Shown: positions 1 through 9,396, counted from the first letter of the stretch. The stretch: DNA of 64,000 nt from Candidatus Poribacteria bacterium (GCA_022826805.1 JAJDUH010000071.1:16947-80946); one strand, 5' to 3'. Notes: generated by a model not told the origin, from the sequence alone. Numbers and translations: made by a program.

Positions 1-2
1 GT

Positions 3-1232
3 CTGGAGACAGCGTATGGCGCGCAGACAGGAGATGCAGAACTCATTGCCGAGTGGACCCAGCATCACAGTCGTTTACAAACCCAGTTTGATACACTGAC
101 ACGCCAGCAGAATGAAGCCTTAAGGGGTTGCAAGGATATTGGGCAGCTTCACGGGATGATATCCGAAATCGGTAAAGCTATTCAGGAATCCACTGGGTTA
201 GAGGAAAAGCGAGAGAAACTTATACAGCAAATCGGACGGCTTGAGTCCCAAATCGCAGCCTTGACAAGCGTCTGTAATACCCTCCGAGGTCTCATTGAAA
301 GCGAAGATCGGCACTGTCCTACTTGTTACCAAGAGGTTGAGCAGGAGGTTATCCAACGGATTGTTGATGAGAAAGAACAAGAAAAATCGCAATTCTGTGA
401 TGAACTTGAGAAACACAAGCAGGCACTGGAGATAGAAACCACAAACTTAAAAAGTCGGCATCAGCTTGAACAACGCCTTGAGACTTTTCAGACAGGCGCG
501 ACGCTGTTTCAACAACGCACACAGGAAATTGAAACTGTTCAAACCGAACTCGCCGCACTCACCTCACGATTGAATGCAAGAGGTATTCAACAGAGTGAAC
601 CCAACGCGCCTGAAATACCCCCGGTCCTCGACAAATCCAAATTGCAAGTACAAATAGATCGCGAGCGGAGGCAGCTTGACAAACTCAAACAAGAAGAGGC
701 TATTCGGTTAGATAGACTCGCATCGCTCCATCGCGTAAACACGGAAGCAGCTCACGTTGAAAAGACCCTCCTCAGCTTAGAACTCGCCTGCACCGGGGTT
801 GAAAAAACCATCGCAACCCTCCAGAAGCAGATTCTCAGACCTGCTGAAGAAGAACTCCATCGCTGGTTGGAAAAAATGCAACTCTTCGGTGAAACCCGCA
901 TCGATCTACAACGCCAATACCTACTCCCGTCGCTTACCATAGACGGTGTGGACCGAAGTTTGATGTTGCTCAGTGGTAGTGAGAAGATGTTCCTCTATCT
1001 CTGTTTTAAAGTTGCTCTTGCCAATGTTTTAGGCAATCCAGGTTTCTTTGTATTTGATGACCCGACGCTCCATTTAGATGGGGAACGTAAAGCATTGATG
1101 GTCGCTTTTATCCGTCAACTCGCCGAAGAATATCAGGTAGTCGTGACGAGTTATGATGAAGATGTCCGTGCCGGGTTAGAAGACGCACATCTCATTGAAA
1201 TGCGGCGAGAAACGTCTCAAAAAGTGTCTTAG
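3..1232 (+). CDS. Rad50/SbcC-like zinc-hook ATPase, C-terminal part (5' end outside window)
   Basis: The reading frame is open from the left edge without a stop, so the listed ATG at 156 is probably internal and the gene is truncated by the window. The visible part is mostly charged heptad-like coiled coil interrupted by HCPTC (about residue 54 after the ATG), the single CxxC zinc hook used by Rad50/SbcC proteins to dimerise. The C-terminal lobe has an ABC signature-like LLSGSEK (about 271) and a Walker B FFVFDDPTLHLD (about 297), followed by a VVVTSYDED switch region. Family knowledge suggests DNA end processing or recombination, usually with an MRE11/SbcD nuclease that would lie upstream. 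The Walker A half is not visible, so SbcC, Rad50 or a phage/defence SMC-like ATPase cannot be separated. Confidence 0.85.
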   Translation: METAYGAQTGDAELIAEWTQHHSRLQTQFDTLTRQQNEALRGCKDIGQLHGMISEIGKAIQESTGLEEKREKLIQQIGRLESQIAALTSVCNTLRGLIESEDRHCPTCYQEVEQEVIQRIVDEKEQEKSQFCDELEKHKQALEIETTNLKSRHQLEQRLETFQTGATLFQQRTQEIETVQTELAALTSRLNARGIQQSEPNAPEIPPVLDKSKLQVQIDRERRQLDKLKQEEAIRLDRLASLHRVNTEAAHVEKTLLSLELACTGVEKTIATLQKQILRPAEEELHRWLEKMQLFGETRIDLQRQYLLPSLTIDGVDRSLMLLSGSEKMFLYLCFKVALANVLGNPGFFVFDDPTLHLDGERKALMVAFIRQLAEEYQVVVTSYDEDVRAGLEDAHLIEMRRETSQKVS

Positions 1233-1351
1233 AATCTCGCTTGGTAGACAAAGTTTCCAGCAACTTGGGTTATTATAGTAAAACCTAAAAATAAATAGAC
1301 ATTCTTCCCTACCTTGGTAGGGTTTTTGCGAATCAACGCTGAATGCGCGCA

Positions 1352-1490
1352 AATCAGAATCAGAATCAACGGTATGAAGTCCGTATGGACTTCAAAATCA
1401 GAATCAACGGTATCAATGCCTTAATGGCATTGCCCGGGTATAAAGCCTATAAAGGCTTTACCGGGGTATGAATGCCGTATGGCATTCATC
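1352..1490. repeat. Hairpin array A (four covarying hairpins)
   Basis: Four short perfect hairpins follow each other: GAAGTCC/GGACTTC, CAATGCC/GGCATTG, AAAGCCT/AGGCTTT and GAATGCC/GGCATTC, with loops of about 2-5 bases. They are separated by the spacers AATCAGAATCAACGGTAT or CCCGGGTAT. The spacers are reverse complements of those in arrays at 23.6 kb and 57.5 kb, so this copy is in the opposite orientation. Stem sequences differ between modules but always pair. Confidence 0.85.
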
Positions 1491-1628
1491 GGCCTCGCAG
1501 TGAGAGTCATCGGGGTGTTTCTTCAAGGTTTCTAACCTCGCCGGTGCAGAGTGTTCAATCAATGCTAAACTTTACTATAAATGTGTGATATTTTCAAGTA
1601 TATCATACGGCACAGAAATAGGATTTTC

Positions 1629-1657
1629 TTGATTTTTTTTTCCCAAAAGGTTATAAT
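1629..1657 (+). promoter_or_regulatory. Putative sigma70-type promoter for the 1756 gene
   Basis: TTGATT at 1629-1634 is separated by 17 bases from a perfect TATAAT at 1652-1657, in an AT-rich stretch about 100 bases upstream of the GTG start at 1756. Recognised by eye only. Confidence 0.5.
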
Positions 1658-1755
1658 GAACCCTGAAAATATATGAACATACCAATTTGGGAGCTTCCTC
1701 AAAAAAGAGGCAATACGTAAGTCCTATCTATAAAATATAAAGGAGAAATTCAGAA

Positions 1756-2940
1756 GTGAATTACTTTGAAAAAATAAACATTTATTTGGCTTGCACGTTG
1801 TGCATGCTGGTGGCGACGTTATGTATGAATGAGGCGACTTATTCTCACGATATACCGGTTCCCGTTGATATACAATCTTCAGATGGCTCAGAGGTTGTAC
1901 TGGTTACCCACATGGATCTTTATGATAAAGACGGAAATTTTGTCGCACATATCCATGATTGGGCAACCAGAAGGTATACGCAGGAAGAAGCCAACGAGGT
2001 TCACGCGAATAACCCGCATACGCGTCAAAGCGTAATAGATGGGCTGCCTAAAGCGGGGGACGTTTCTGGGGTTACTGGGCGTAGTTATGACAATCCGGGT
2101 TTTAGTGAGCCTGATAATACGGATAATATTGGTGGACCAGATCCGGACGGTGAATATGAGAATTATGGAATTGTAACTCTGCAAGATCACCTGCAAGATC
2201 CAAATAGTCAGGAAAATTCGCTATCTACTCAAAATGAGCAAGGCGCTCAACCATCTCTTCAAGAGAGCCAGGGAACGCAGCCAGTTGTCCCAAATCAAGT
2301 TACGGCTACTTACAACGGGGCGCAGGAAAGTTTTGAGGAAGTATCAGAACCAGAATCCTCTGACGAAGAACTGTTCGTAATCTCCGAAGGAACAGCTATC
2401 CCCGCAAGTGAGATTACTGACCCGTCTGAGTATAGTGGAACACGGTGGCGGCTTCTCTCAAGTTCGGCGACAGGACGGACTCTATCGGAGACACACCGCT
2501 TAGAGATTGTCGGTGTTATTGAAGTTGGACCCCCGCGTCGGCTGGTCATGACACTCCGCAATCATACAAGAAGTTTCATTAATTTAGCGGAAGGTTGGTC
2601 TCTGCTCCTGTTGCGTCCTGATGGGAGTTCTGCCGCAGCAAACATGCGGAGCCAAGGTAGTTTGTTTATCACACCGCAGAAAGCACGCGGTGAAAAATAC
2701 GCTGACACGGATATAGCCCTGTTGCCGAGAAAGTCGTTTAGAAAATTGGATGGTAAGGAACGTTTTTTCTTAAGTCTTCAGTATTTCTACGGTTCACAGA
2801 GCGGTTATAAGCCCGGAGATGTCTTCATTCTTTCCTATGAAGGAGCGGAAGTGAGTCGATATCCTGAAGCGATGCAACTCGCACCGCGCCTACACAGAAC
2901 TCTCACTACGACTTGGGGTTCACTGAAAAAGTCCCAATAG
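1756..2940 (+). CDS. Secreted hypothetical protein with acidic/Gln-rich linker
   Basis: The GTG start is preceded by AGGAGAAA at 1741. Residues 1-30 form a signal peptide with a hydrophobic core (YLACTLCMLVATLCM). The mature N-terminus has a short HMDLYDKDGNFVAHIHDW segment followed by a low-complexity linker rich in Gln, Asn, Asp, Glu and Ser (about residues 100-220). The C-terminal 170 residues (from about TRWRLLSSSATG) look like a compact beta-rich domain, but I do not recognise the family. It is separated from the next secreted protein by a strong hairpin, so the two are probably separate transcription units. Function unknown; extracytoplasmic location is inferred from the signal peptide. 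Confidence 0.75.
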   Translation: MNYFEKINIYLACTLCMLVATLCMNEATYSHDIPVPVDIQSSDGSEVVLVTHMDLYDKDGNFVAHIHDWATRRYTQEEANEVHANNPHTRQSVIDGLPKAGDVSGVTGRSYDNPGFSEPDNTDNIGGPDPDGEYENYGIVTLQDHLQDPNSQENSLSTQNEQGAQPSLQESQGTQPVVPNQVTATYNGAQESFEEVSEPESSDEELFVISEGTAIPASEITDPSEYSGTRWRLLSSSATGRTLSETHRLEIVGVIEVGPPRRLVMTLRNHTRSFINLAEGWSLLLLRPDGSSAAANMRSQGSLFITPQKARGEKYADTDIALLPRKSFRKLDGKERFFLSLQYFYGSQSGYKPGDVFILSYEGAEVSRYPEAMQLAPRLHRTLTTTWGSLKKSQ

Positions 2941-2950
2941 CCTGGAATTA

Positions 2951-2982
2951 AAGTCCCTACACCTTCTTAGGCGTAGGGACTT
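2951..2982 (+). terminator. Hairpin terminator candidate
   Basis: AAGTCCCTAC pairs perfectly with GTAGGGACTT, extended by CC/GG, around a short TTCTTA loop, 10 bases after the stop codon of the 1756 gene. There is no long T-run, so it may be a weak terminator or a REP-like hairpin. Confidence 0.6.
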
Positions 2983-2999
2983 CTGTTACAGGACAAATC

Positions 3000-5900
3000 A
3001 TGAACACAAAGTTGCTTCTATCGTTCTGTCTACTTATTTTTGGGGTGTTCTCGTTTCTACCTAAGACTTTTGCTCAAGTAACTGACCGTCACAATGTTGT
3101 ACGATTAATCTATTTCGTTCCACGGCACCGCCAGCCACAACCTAACATCGACGCGAAACTGGATAGGCTTATCAAAGATGTCCAACGCTTTTTCGCCGAT
3201 GAGATAGAACGCCACGGGTTTGGTCGGAAAACCTTCCAATTTGAAACCGATGGCCGCGGCAATGCCGTCGTGCATCGCGTGACTGGAAACTTTCCCGATA
3301 CGTATTATCATCAGGACACTGCGTCTAAGGTTGTTAAGGAGGTCTCTCCACGATTCGACTTCACAAAAAATGTATATCTTTTGATCGTTGATGTAAGTAG
3401 CGAACTCATTGATAGTGTCTGTGGACGGGGCGGCGAGTTTTGGAATACTGCAGGCGATTGGGGCGGACATGCTTTCATTCCAGCGTCCGGCGAATGTTTA
3501 AACACACATTTAGGTTTTGAACTAACTGCTCACGAACTCGGACACGCCTTTGGCTTACCCCATAACTTTACGAGAAATGCCTATATCATGTCTTATGGGC
3601 AGAACCCAGACCAATTGGCACACTGTAGCGCTGAATGGTTGAATACCAACCGGTATTTTAATGATCACCGAACGCCGTCTAACAATCACGAAACGACAAT
3701 TCAGATGCTTGCGCTCGAGGCAGATCCAGACTATACCTTTCGTTTTCGCTTCAAGATAAGTGATACCGATGGACTTCGACACTCGCAATTGGTAACTCCC
3801 GCGACTTCTATCTATGAGGACCCAGGTTCCCCAAAATTGATCGGCTGTAAAGAATTGGAAGGGGATAGTCAGAGTGTGGAGTTTATTACGAATCAACTCT
3901 CCCTACAGTCCGAGCTCATAACATTGCGTGTTGTTGATGCTCTTGGCAATTTTTCATGGCAAGACTATCCGATTGATATCAGTGACTTACTCCCTGCCCC
4001 GCGAGTTGTCTCGATTCCTGATGTGAATTTGGCAGCAGCAATTCGCAGTGAACTTGGATTGAGACGATTCATCAACATCACGCAACTGGATATGTTAAAG
4101 TTAACAGCCTTGTCCGCTGAAAATCAGCAAATAAAAGATCTTACTGGGCTTGCCCACGCAAGAAATCTAAAGTACTTGTTTCTCAGTCAAAATCAGATTA
4201 AAGACATTGCTATCTTGGAGAATCTGCCAAATTTAGCAGTGTTATCGCTCTCGTTTAATCAAATTAACGACTTCACCTCCATCGCAAGGCTGACCAAATT
4301 AATTGAATTAGATCTTTCAGAGAATCCAGGTAATGATATAAGACCGGTTACAAAATTAACACAGTTACAAACGCTATATCTAAGTGGGTATCGCATCCAA
4401 GATTTGACACCGTTTGCCAGATTTACCAATCTACTCCGTTTGGGACTTGAGCACAACCAGATTAGGGACCTCACTCCACTCGCAGAATTGACACAATTAA
4501 GAAATTTACGGCTCTGGGACAATCAAATCCAAGATCTTACACCGCTCACAGAATTAATCAATTTGGAGTGGTTGGAGCTTTCAGAAAATCGAATTAGCAA
4601 CCTTACCCCCCTCAAAAGCTTGACACAACTTCAGGTCTTGCAACTTTCCAGTAATCAGATTGATGATCTCACACCGCTCTCTAAGTTTAAGAATTTAACG
4701 CATTTGACACTTGTGGGTAATCAGATTGGCGACATTACACCTCTTTCGGCATTAACGAATTTAGAGGTGTTGGTTGCAAATCACAATCAGATTAGGGACC
4801 TTACCCCTCTCACCACATTAAGACAACTGACGACTTTATGGCTCACAAACAATCAAGTAAGCAACCTCAAGCCACTTACAAAGTTACGTAGTCTTGTTGA
4901 ATTGAGAGTCGCCCAGAATCCAATCGCTGACAGAACACCGCTTCACGTACTACTCAAACGCAATTCAAGGCTAAAATTGGATATCGATCCGACCCAACTC
5001 TCCCCTATTGTTTTATTCAGCGGAGCAGGATACCCACCGATGTATTGGACGGATACCGCGACGAGCGGATTCTACCGGCTTGTCGGAACCAAAGAAACAG
5101 TAGAAAATAACGCACAAGGCATCCAAAATATAATAGCACTTGCTGTAGATGTTGACGGTGGTAAGCTTTACTGGATAGAACAGAAAGACAAAAAACACGG
5201 CAGAATAGTCCGTGCTAATCTTGACGGTTCAAATGTCCAAGTAGTTAAGCAGTTATTGTATGTCCCTCGCGACATTGCAATTGACACTGCTAACAAAGGA
5301 ATATACTGCACGAATCCCAATGGTAAAATTCAACGCATCAACTTTAATGGATCAAACTTTAAAGCCAATCTCGTTACAAACTTAGATACACCAAATCATA
5401 TCGCCTTAGATGTCCCTGGCGGCAAGTTCTATTGGACGGAAAAAGGGGAAAGTATCCGGCGGGCGAACCTGGACGGTTCAAATATCGAAACGCTTGTCAC
5501 AGACTTAGGAGCACTCGGCGGGATAACTATCGCTGCAGACAAACTCTATTGGACAGAACACACAAGCGAGAATACGGGGAACATCCGAAGTGCCAACCTT
5601 GATGGCGCAAACGTTCAAACGCTTGCTACATTAAAGAGTCTACCTCTTGGTATTGCTGTGGATACAGCCGGCAGAAAGCTATACTGGACGAACGCTACGG
5701 GACGGATCCAGCGCGCAAATCTCAACGGTAAAAATATCCAAAACGTCGTTACGGGTCTATCAAATCCGATAGATTTGGTGCTCGGGATGGATGCAGCCAC
5801 TGTGCCAGTCGCCGCCGCACCTGCTGCAGTCCTTCCGGATGCCACAGATTTATTGCCAAATTATCCCAACCCCTTCAATCCAGAAACATGGATACCTTAT

Positions 5901-6131
5901 CAGTTAGCGAAACCAGCAGATGTGATACTAACCATCTATGCCATGGATGGACAGTTAATTCGCACTTTGGCGTTGGGACACAAATCTGCCGGTCTCTATC
6001 AAACTCGGAGCCGCGCAGCATATTGGGATGGCAAAAATGAATTCGGTGAGAAAGTGGCGAGTAGTATCTATTTCTATACCCTATCCGCTGGCGATTTCAC
6101 CGCAACACGAAAAATGCTCATCGTAAAGTAG
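3000..6131 (+). CDS. Secreted zincin-type metalloprotease with LRR, YWTD propeller and FlgD-like C-terminal domain
   Basis: A 1043-residue mosaic. Residues 1-25 are a signal peptide. The N-terminal 250 residues contain the zincin signature HELGHAFGLPH (178-188) followed by a MSYG sequence resembling a Met-turn, so a zinc protease is expected. Residues about 335-660 carry some 13 leucine-rich repeats of 22 residues, of the internalin/SDS22 kind (NQIxDLTPL). Residues about 674-930 have six LDL-receptor-type blades with YWTD or YWTE and ANLDGSN motifs. The last 90 residues are a FlgD-like Ig domain starting NYPNPFNPETW and ending in a KMLIVK tail, seen in secreted proteins of Poribacteria and similar to C-terminal sorting domains. 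It probably acts outside the cell or on its surface. The substrate is unknown and the LRR and propeller suggest protein or glycan binding. Confidence 0.85.
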   Translation: MNTKLLLSFCLLIFGVFSFLPKTFAQVTDRHNVVRLIYFVPRHRQPQPNIDAKLDRLIKDVQRFFADEIERHGFGRKTFQFETDGRGNAVVHRVTGNFPDTYYHQDTASKVVKEVSPRFDFTKNVYLLIVDVSSELIDSVCGRGGEFWNTAGDWGGHAFIPASGECLNTHLGFELTAHELGHAFGLPHNFTRNAYIMSYGQNPDQLAHCSAEWLNTNRYFNDHRTPSNNHETTIQMLALEADPDYTFRFRFKISDTDGLRHSQLVTPATSIYEDPGSPKLIGCKELEGDSQSVEFITNQLSLQSELITLRVVDALGNFSWQDYPIDISDLLPAPRVVSIPDVNLAAAIRSELGLRRFINITQLDMLKLTALSAENQQIKDLTGLAHARNLKYLFLSQNQIKDIAILENLPNLAVLSLSFNQINDFTSIARLTKLIELDLSENPGNDIRPVTKLTQLQTLYLSGYRIQDLTPFARFTNLLRLGLEHNQIRDLTPLAELTQLRNLRLWDNQIQDLTPLTELINLEWLELSENRISNLTPLKSLTQLQVLQLSSNQIDDLTPLSKFKNLTHLTLVGNQIGDITPLSALTNLEVLVANHNQIRDLTPLTTLRQLTTLWLTNNQVSNLKPLTKLRSLVELRVAQNPIADRTPLHVLLKRNSRLKLDIDPTQLSPIVLFSGAGYPPMYWTDTATSGFYRLVGTKETVENNAQGIQNIIALAVDVDGGKLYWIEQKDKKHGRIVRANLDGSNVQVVKQLLYVPRDIAIDTANKGIYCTNPNGKIQRINFNGSNFKANLVTNLDTPNHIALDVPGGKFYWTEKGESIRRANLDGSNIETLVTDLGALGGITIAADKLYWTEHTSENTGNIRSANLDGANVQTLATLKSLPLGIAVDTAGRKLYWTNATGRIQRANLNGKNIQNVVTGLSNPIDLVLGMDAATVPVAAAPAAVLPDATDLLPNYPNPFNPETWIPYQLAKPADVILTIYAMDGQLIRTLALGHKSAGLYQTRSRAAYWDGKNEFGEKVASSIYFYTLSAGDFTATRKMLIVK

Positions 6132-6185
6132 CCTTCAACAGCCTTGTTTGGCAAGGTCTCCGCGTCTCGCCTGCTGATCATCTCT

Positions 6186-6228
6186 TTGTAGGAGCGAGTG
6201 TTTTTGCTTGGGTGTTTCTGCATGCTCG
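6186..6228. repeat. GTAG-footed hairpin with long loop insert
   Basis: GTAG at 6186-6189 is followed by GCGAG and, after a loop, CTCGC. The loop contains TGTTTTTGCTTGGGTGTTTC, identical to a segment at 24663-24682 that also sits inside a GGCGAGGT/ACCTCGCC hairpin. The element lies in the gap between two convergent genes. Confidence 0.7.
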
Positions 6229-6268
6229 CGATCTTCCTGACTGACGACTGATGATTGATTAGGAACTG

Positions 6269-7678
6269 CTATTCTTCTGACGACTGATGTTTGACTACTG
6301 AAAACCGCTCAAGATAAATATCACCCTTATCTTCCTGCATGTTGCTCCAGACAACAACCCAGGTTCCATCCCCAATAGATACCACAAACGGTGGATGGTG
6401 TTCCCCGGTGCTTGTAGAGATAGGAACGCCGGTTTCTTCCCACAGCAGCCTACCCGATAAGTCAATTTGCTGTCCATAGATAGCATCTCTACTCTCTTCA
6501 CCGAAGTCTTCTCGGTAATCTACCCATGCCACGAAAAACCGATCGTTCTTGGTATGTACGATAAACGGTTTGTCCTGATGACCACCAGCAGTGCAGATAG
6601 GAATGCCGTCTTTTTCCCAAGCTAACGTTCCATCTGCCCGGACGCACTGCGCGTATAGGTCAGAATAGACATCGCGTTCATCACGCCACACTGCAACAAA
6701 CCCACCGCTGCCATCACTGACAATCGAGGCGTGTTTCTGAATTCCCAGGGCAGTGCATACGGGAATACCATCTTCGTTCCACATCTTACTTCCATCCGGG
6801 GCAATCCGCTGCGTGTAGAGCTGATCATTGATGAAATTTTCATACACCTGCCACAAAACAATGATCCCACCTTCACCATCCGCAATTACACGCGGCTCGC
6901 CTTGCATGCCATCCATCGGCGTAACGAGAATTGGAGCGTCCCATAACGGTGCAGCGTCTAAATCCAGGCGATATGCCATCAGATGCCACGCATCGTAGCC
7001 GATAACGTCCCACCAAACGATGTAAAACCCGCCCACGTCATCGCTAACCAGAATCGGATCGCTCTGCAACGATTCTGACGGATAAACGGGGATTCCATCA
7101 ACCTTCCACATCGGTTCACCTGTAGCAGTGAGTCGTTGGATATAAAGGTCTTGAAATTCAGAGCTACGACGTTCATCTTCCCAGACACAGATCGCACCCC
7201 CTTCTCCATCGCTCATAATCGCTTGGGTCGATTGATCGGCACTATTCACACACACCGGGATTCCATCTGTTTCCCAGAGTATATCGCCATCCAAACTCAC
7301 CGCTTGCGCGTAAATATCCCAATTGCTTCGATCCCGCCTGTCGTTCCACACAACAATTGCGTGCTTATCGTCCCGAACCATTCGCAATCGACGCTGGTTT
7401 CTATCTGCTGTGCATATTGCCAATCCGTTTGATTCCCACAGCGTCTTTTCAGTACTATCAACGCGCTGCGCGTAGACGTCCCAGTCCTTTCCCGTACGGT
7501 AATCCTCCCACATCACAATAACGCCACCTTCACCATCGTCCACAACCCACGGCAGAAATTGTCCATCTACAGCGGTTGAAACAGCAACTTCAGCCGATGC
7601 AGTGTTGCAGAGCACAGCAGCACTCACACAAAGAAAAAACATTAACCTTGCGAATGATCTACGCCTAAAATTCACCAT
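6269..7678 (-). CDS. Secreted W/YAQ-repeat protein, probable beta-propeller
   Basis: Residues 1-29 are a signal peptide ending in NTASA. The rest consists of about seven full repeats of roughly 58 residues with the pattern DGEGGxIVxWxDxR...DIYAQRV...GxxLWxxxGIPVC, plus a final partial repeat (WVVVWSNMQEDKGDIYLERF). A partial last unit and an initial VDDGEGG segment suggest velcro closure of a propeller, which is inference. No catalytic residues are recognisable. The gene is convergent with the zincin mosaic at 3000. Function unknown; location periplasmic or extracellular. Confidence 0.75.
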   Translation of the reverse strand: MVNFRRRSFARLMFFLCVSAAVLCNTASAEVAVSTAVDGQFLPWVVDDGEGGVIVMWEDYRTGKDWDVYAQRVDSTEKTLWESNGLAICTADRNQRRLRMVRDDKHAIVVWNDRRDRSNWDIYAQAVSLDGDILWETDGIPVCVNSADQSTQAIMSDGEGGAICVWEDERRSSEFQDLYIQRLTATGEPMWKVDGIPVYPSESLQSDPILVSDDVGGFYIVWWDVIGYDAWHLMAYRLDLDAAPLWDAPILVTPMDGMQGEPRVIADGEGGIIVLWQVYENFINDQLYTQRIAPDGSKMWNEDGIPVCTALGIQKHASIVSDGSGGFVAVWRDERDVYSDLYAQCVRADGTLAWEKDGIPICTAGGHQDKPFIVHTKNDRFFVAWVDYREDFGEESRDAIYGQQIDLSGRLLWEETGVPISTSTGEHHPPFVVSIGDGTWVVVWSNMQEDKGDIYLERFSVVKHQSSEE

Positions 7679-7710
7679 AATGAATCTGTCTAAAAACCCT
7701 CCATCCCCTG

Positions 7711-7734
7711 GTAGGCGAGGTTTCCTAACCTCGC
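7711..7734. repeat. GTAG-footed hairpin (GCGAGGTT type)
   Basis: GTAG followed by GCGAGGTT, a short loop, and AACCTCGC. It is a simple intact member of the GCGAGGTT hairpin family that recurs at 37801 and 42902, and in interrupted form at 24655. Confidence 0.75.
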
Positions 7735-7755
7735 AGAGCTACATACAACGCCTAA

Positions 7756-8253
7756 TTAATCTGTGAAAAGTGTTTTGGGAGTCCATAAGTTGACTAAAGT
7801 TGCTTTTGTATACAAATCAAGTGCTTCCCAACGTTCGATGGGGAGTTCAATATGAGCCAGTGCTGCTGTTGGCATCAATTTGATATGTCCAGTCAAGTGG
7901 CCCACGAGTTGTTCCATGGTCGGATTATGCCCAACTACCATGACGCTCTGATATTTTTCCGGCTGGACTTGTAAGGTTTTGAAGTAAGCCCCTAAGACAG
8001 TATCATAGAGCGCGTCTAACTTTTTCACTTTTCCCGCGTAACCGGACGCTTTCACGACTCTATTCGCTGTTGATCGAGCGCGTTTCGCTGATGAGGTGAG
8101 AATCATGTCTGGAATCAATCCTTCTTGGCGCAAGTGTTTTCCCATGCGCGGCGCGTCCCGTTTGCCGCGTCCATTGAGAGGGCGATCATAATCAGAGAGT
8201 TCAGGATAATTCCAACTCGATTTTGCGTGTCGCATAATAAGAAGGGTTTTCAT
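7756..8253 (-). CDS. sixA: SixA-like phosphohistidine phosphatase
   Basis: Histidine phosphatase superfamily protein of 165 residues, the usual SixA length. The catalytic RHA motif is at 8-10 (LLIMRHAKSSW), followed by the characteristic SSAKRARSTA segment (about 54-63) and the second histidine in GHNP (108-111). SixA proteins remove phosphate from phosphohistidine of PTS or histidine-phosphotransfer proteins. No PTS or phosphorelay gene is nearby, so the physiological partner is unknown. The ATG is preceded by a purine-rich AAGGAGACC on the minus strand, which supports the start. Confidence 0.85.
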   Translation of the reverse strand: MKTLLIMRHAKSSWNYPELSDYDRPLNGRGKRDAPRMGKHLRQEGLIPDMILTSSAKRARSTANRVVKASGYAGKVKKLDALYDTVLGAYFKTLQVQPEKYQSVMVVGHNPTMEQLVGHLTGHIKLMPTAALAHIELPIERWEALDLYTKATLVNLWTPKTLFTD

Positions 8254-8586
8254 GATGGGGTCTCCTTATGTCGCGTTTATATTTCTGTTCTATCTTATCA
8301 CAGCCTGATTTGAATGTCAATTGTTGTCATTTATAATCACTGACCCTGACCGCCGACCACTGACAGCTGATAGCCAACTTATCCGATGAATCCTAAAATC
8401 CTGGTTCAGACAATTTGCCAACTCCCAACCCCAATTGCCGACAACTTATAACCAACCACCAACTAATTTTGCCTTGCATTCGCAACTCTTATGTGATATT
8501 ATTTTATAAAAAGGTTTGTCAACGTTTTTTGAGATATATCCGTTACAGCGTTTAAATGAAATGAAAACTCTGGAGGATATAGACCA
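8254..8586. other. Intergenic region between divergent genes
   Basis: No gene is visible. The left half has low-complexity text built from CTGAC/CCGAC and CAACT units (for example GACAACTTATAACCAACCACC) that recurs in diverged form at about 55803-55850. The right half carries the promoter at 8474-8502. Confidence 0.6.
8474..8502 (+). promoter_or_regulatory. Putative sigma70-type promoter for the FN3 lipoprotein gene
   Basis: TTGCAT at 8474-8479, a 17-base spacer and TATTAT at 8497-8502, about 85 bases upstream of the ATG at 8587. Found by eye only. Confidence 0.45.
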
Positions 8587-9384
8587 ATGTTGTTAAAAAT
8601 TAACGGAATTCTCGCAACACTACTTTTCGTAATACTACTTGCTGGTATCAGTGGATGTTATATTGATACCAATGATAGCGATCGTGAACCACCCGCTATT
8701 CCACGCGGTGTCCGAACTGTCACCGGCGATGAGCAAGTTATCGTTGAATGGTATCCGAATGGAGAATTCGACTTGGCAGGCTATAGAGTCTGGCGGGGTA
8801 GAGACGGCGTCAACTTTAATGACCTGTTAGTAGATGTGTCCGAAAATACAACACACTATACAGATATAGATGTCCAAAACGGGAGAACTTATTACTACGC
8901 TGTCTCCGCTTATGACACCGAAGGAAACGAAAGCGAACTGAGTCCCGAAAATGCTTCCGATACGCCACGACCAGAAGGACGAAACATTACACTTGATGAC
9001 TACATCCTTTTCCCGGGAAGAAGTGGTTTCGATTTCTCGCAACCACAGAAAGGGAGTATCCCATGGAACGTACCAGAGACCGATATCTATTTCGGACTTG
9101 ATACTGAAATTGGTGTTACATACCTCTATTCAGACAATGAAACTCTCATGCAGGATTTGGGGTATCACGAGGACTTTGACGCAATTGATGTCGTTCCAGA
9201 GATGGGATATACGACCCTGTTTGTTGAGCTGATTGAAGGGCATATCTATGCCATCTATACACCCGATGGAAACTTCGCAAAAATTCAGGTCCGCCAACTG
9301 TTTGATGATGCCGTCATTTTCGATTGGGCGTACCAGATCGACCCGGAGAATATCCAATTGGCTCCACCTCTTAATAGACCTTGA
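8587..9384 (+). CDS. Lipoprotein with fibronectin type III domain
   Basis: The ATG follows CTGGAGGATATAGACCA. The N-terminus is a lipoprotein signal with lipobox-like GISGC (Cys about residue 24). Residues about 37-130 are a fibronectin type III domain (PPAIPRGVRTVTGDEQVIVEW ... GRTYYYAVSAYDTEGNESELS). The C-terminal 130 residues are beta-rich and unrecognised (EGHIYAIYTPDGNFAKIQV). It probably sits on a membrane surface as a binding or structural protein. The next gene starts 12 bases downstream, so they are probably co-transcribed. Confidence 0.8.
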   Translation: MLLKINGILATLLFVILLAGISGCYIDTNDSDREPPAIPRGVRTVTGDEQVIVEWYPNGEFDLAGYRVWRGRDGVNFNDLLVDVSENTTHYTDIDVQNGRTYYYAVSAYDTEGNESELSPENASDTPRPEGRNITLDDYILFPGRSGFDFSQPQKGSIPWNVPETDIYFGLDTEIGVTYLYSDNETLMQDLGYHEDFDAIDVVPEMGYTTLFVELIEGHIYAIYTPDGNFAKIQVRQLFDDAVIFDWAYQIDPENIQLAPPLNRP

Positions 9385-9396
9385 CAAGGAGTACAC

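Larger units (their letters stand above)
1233..1755. other. Intergenic region with hairpin array and promoter
   Basis: No coding sequence is supported here. The gap holds a GTAG-footed sequence at 1317, a tandem array of covarying hairpins (1352-1490), a GAGGTT/AACCTC-type segment near 1525, and a sigma70-like promoter at 1629-1657 facing the downstream secreted-protein gene. The text around 1270-1325 (AAATAGACATT followed by a GGTAGG motif) recurs in altered form at about 57447-57495. Confidence 0.7.
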
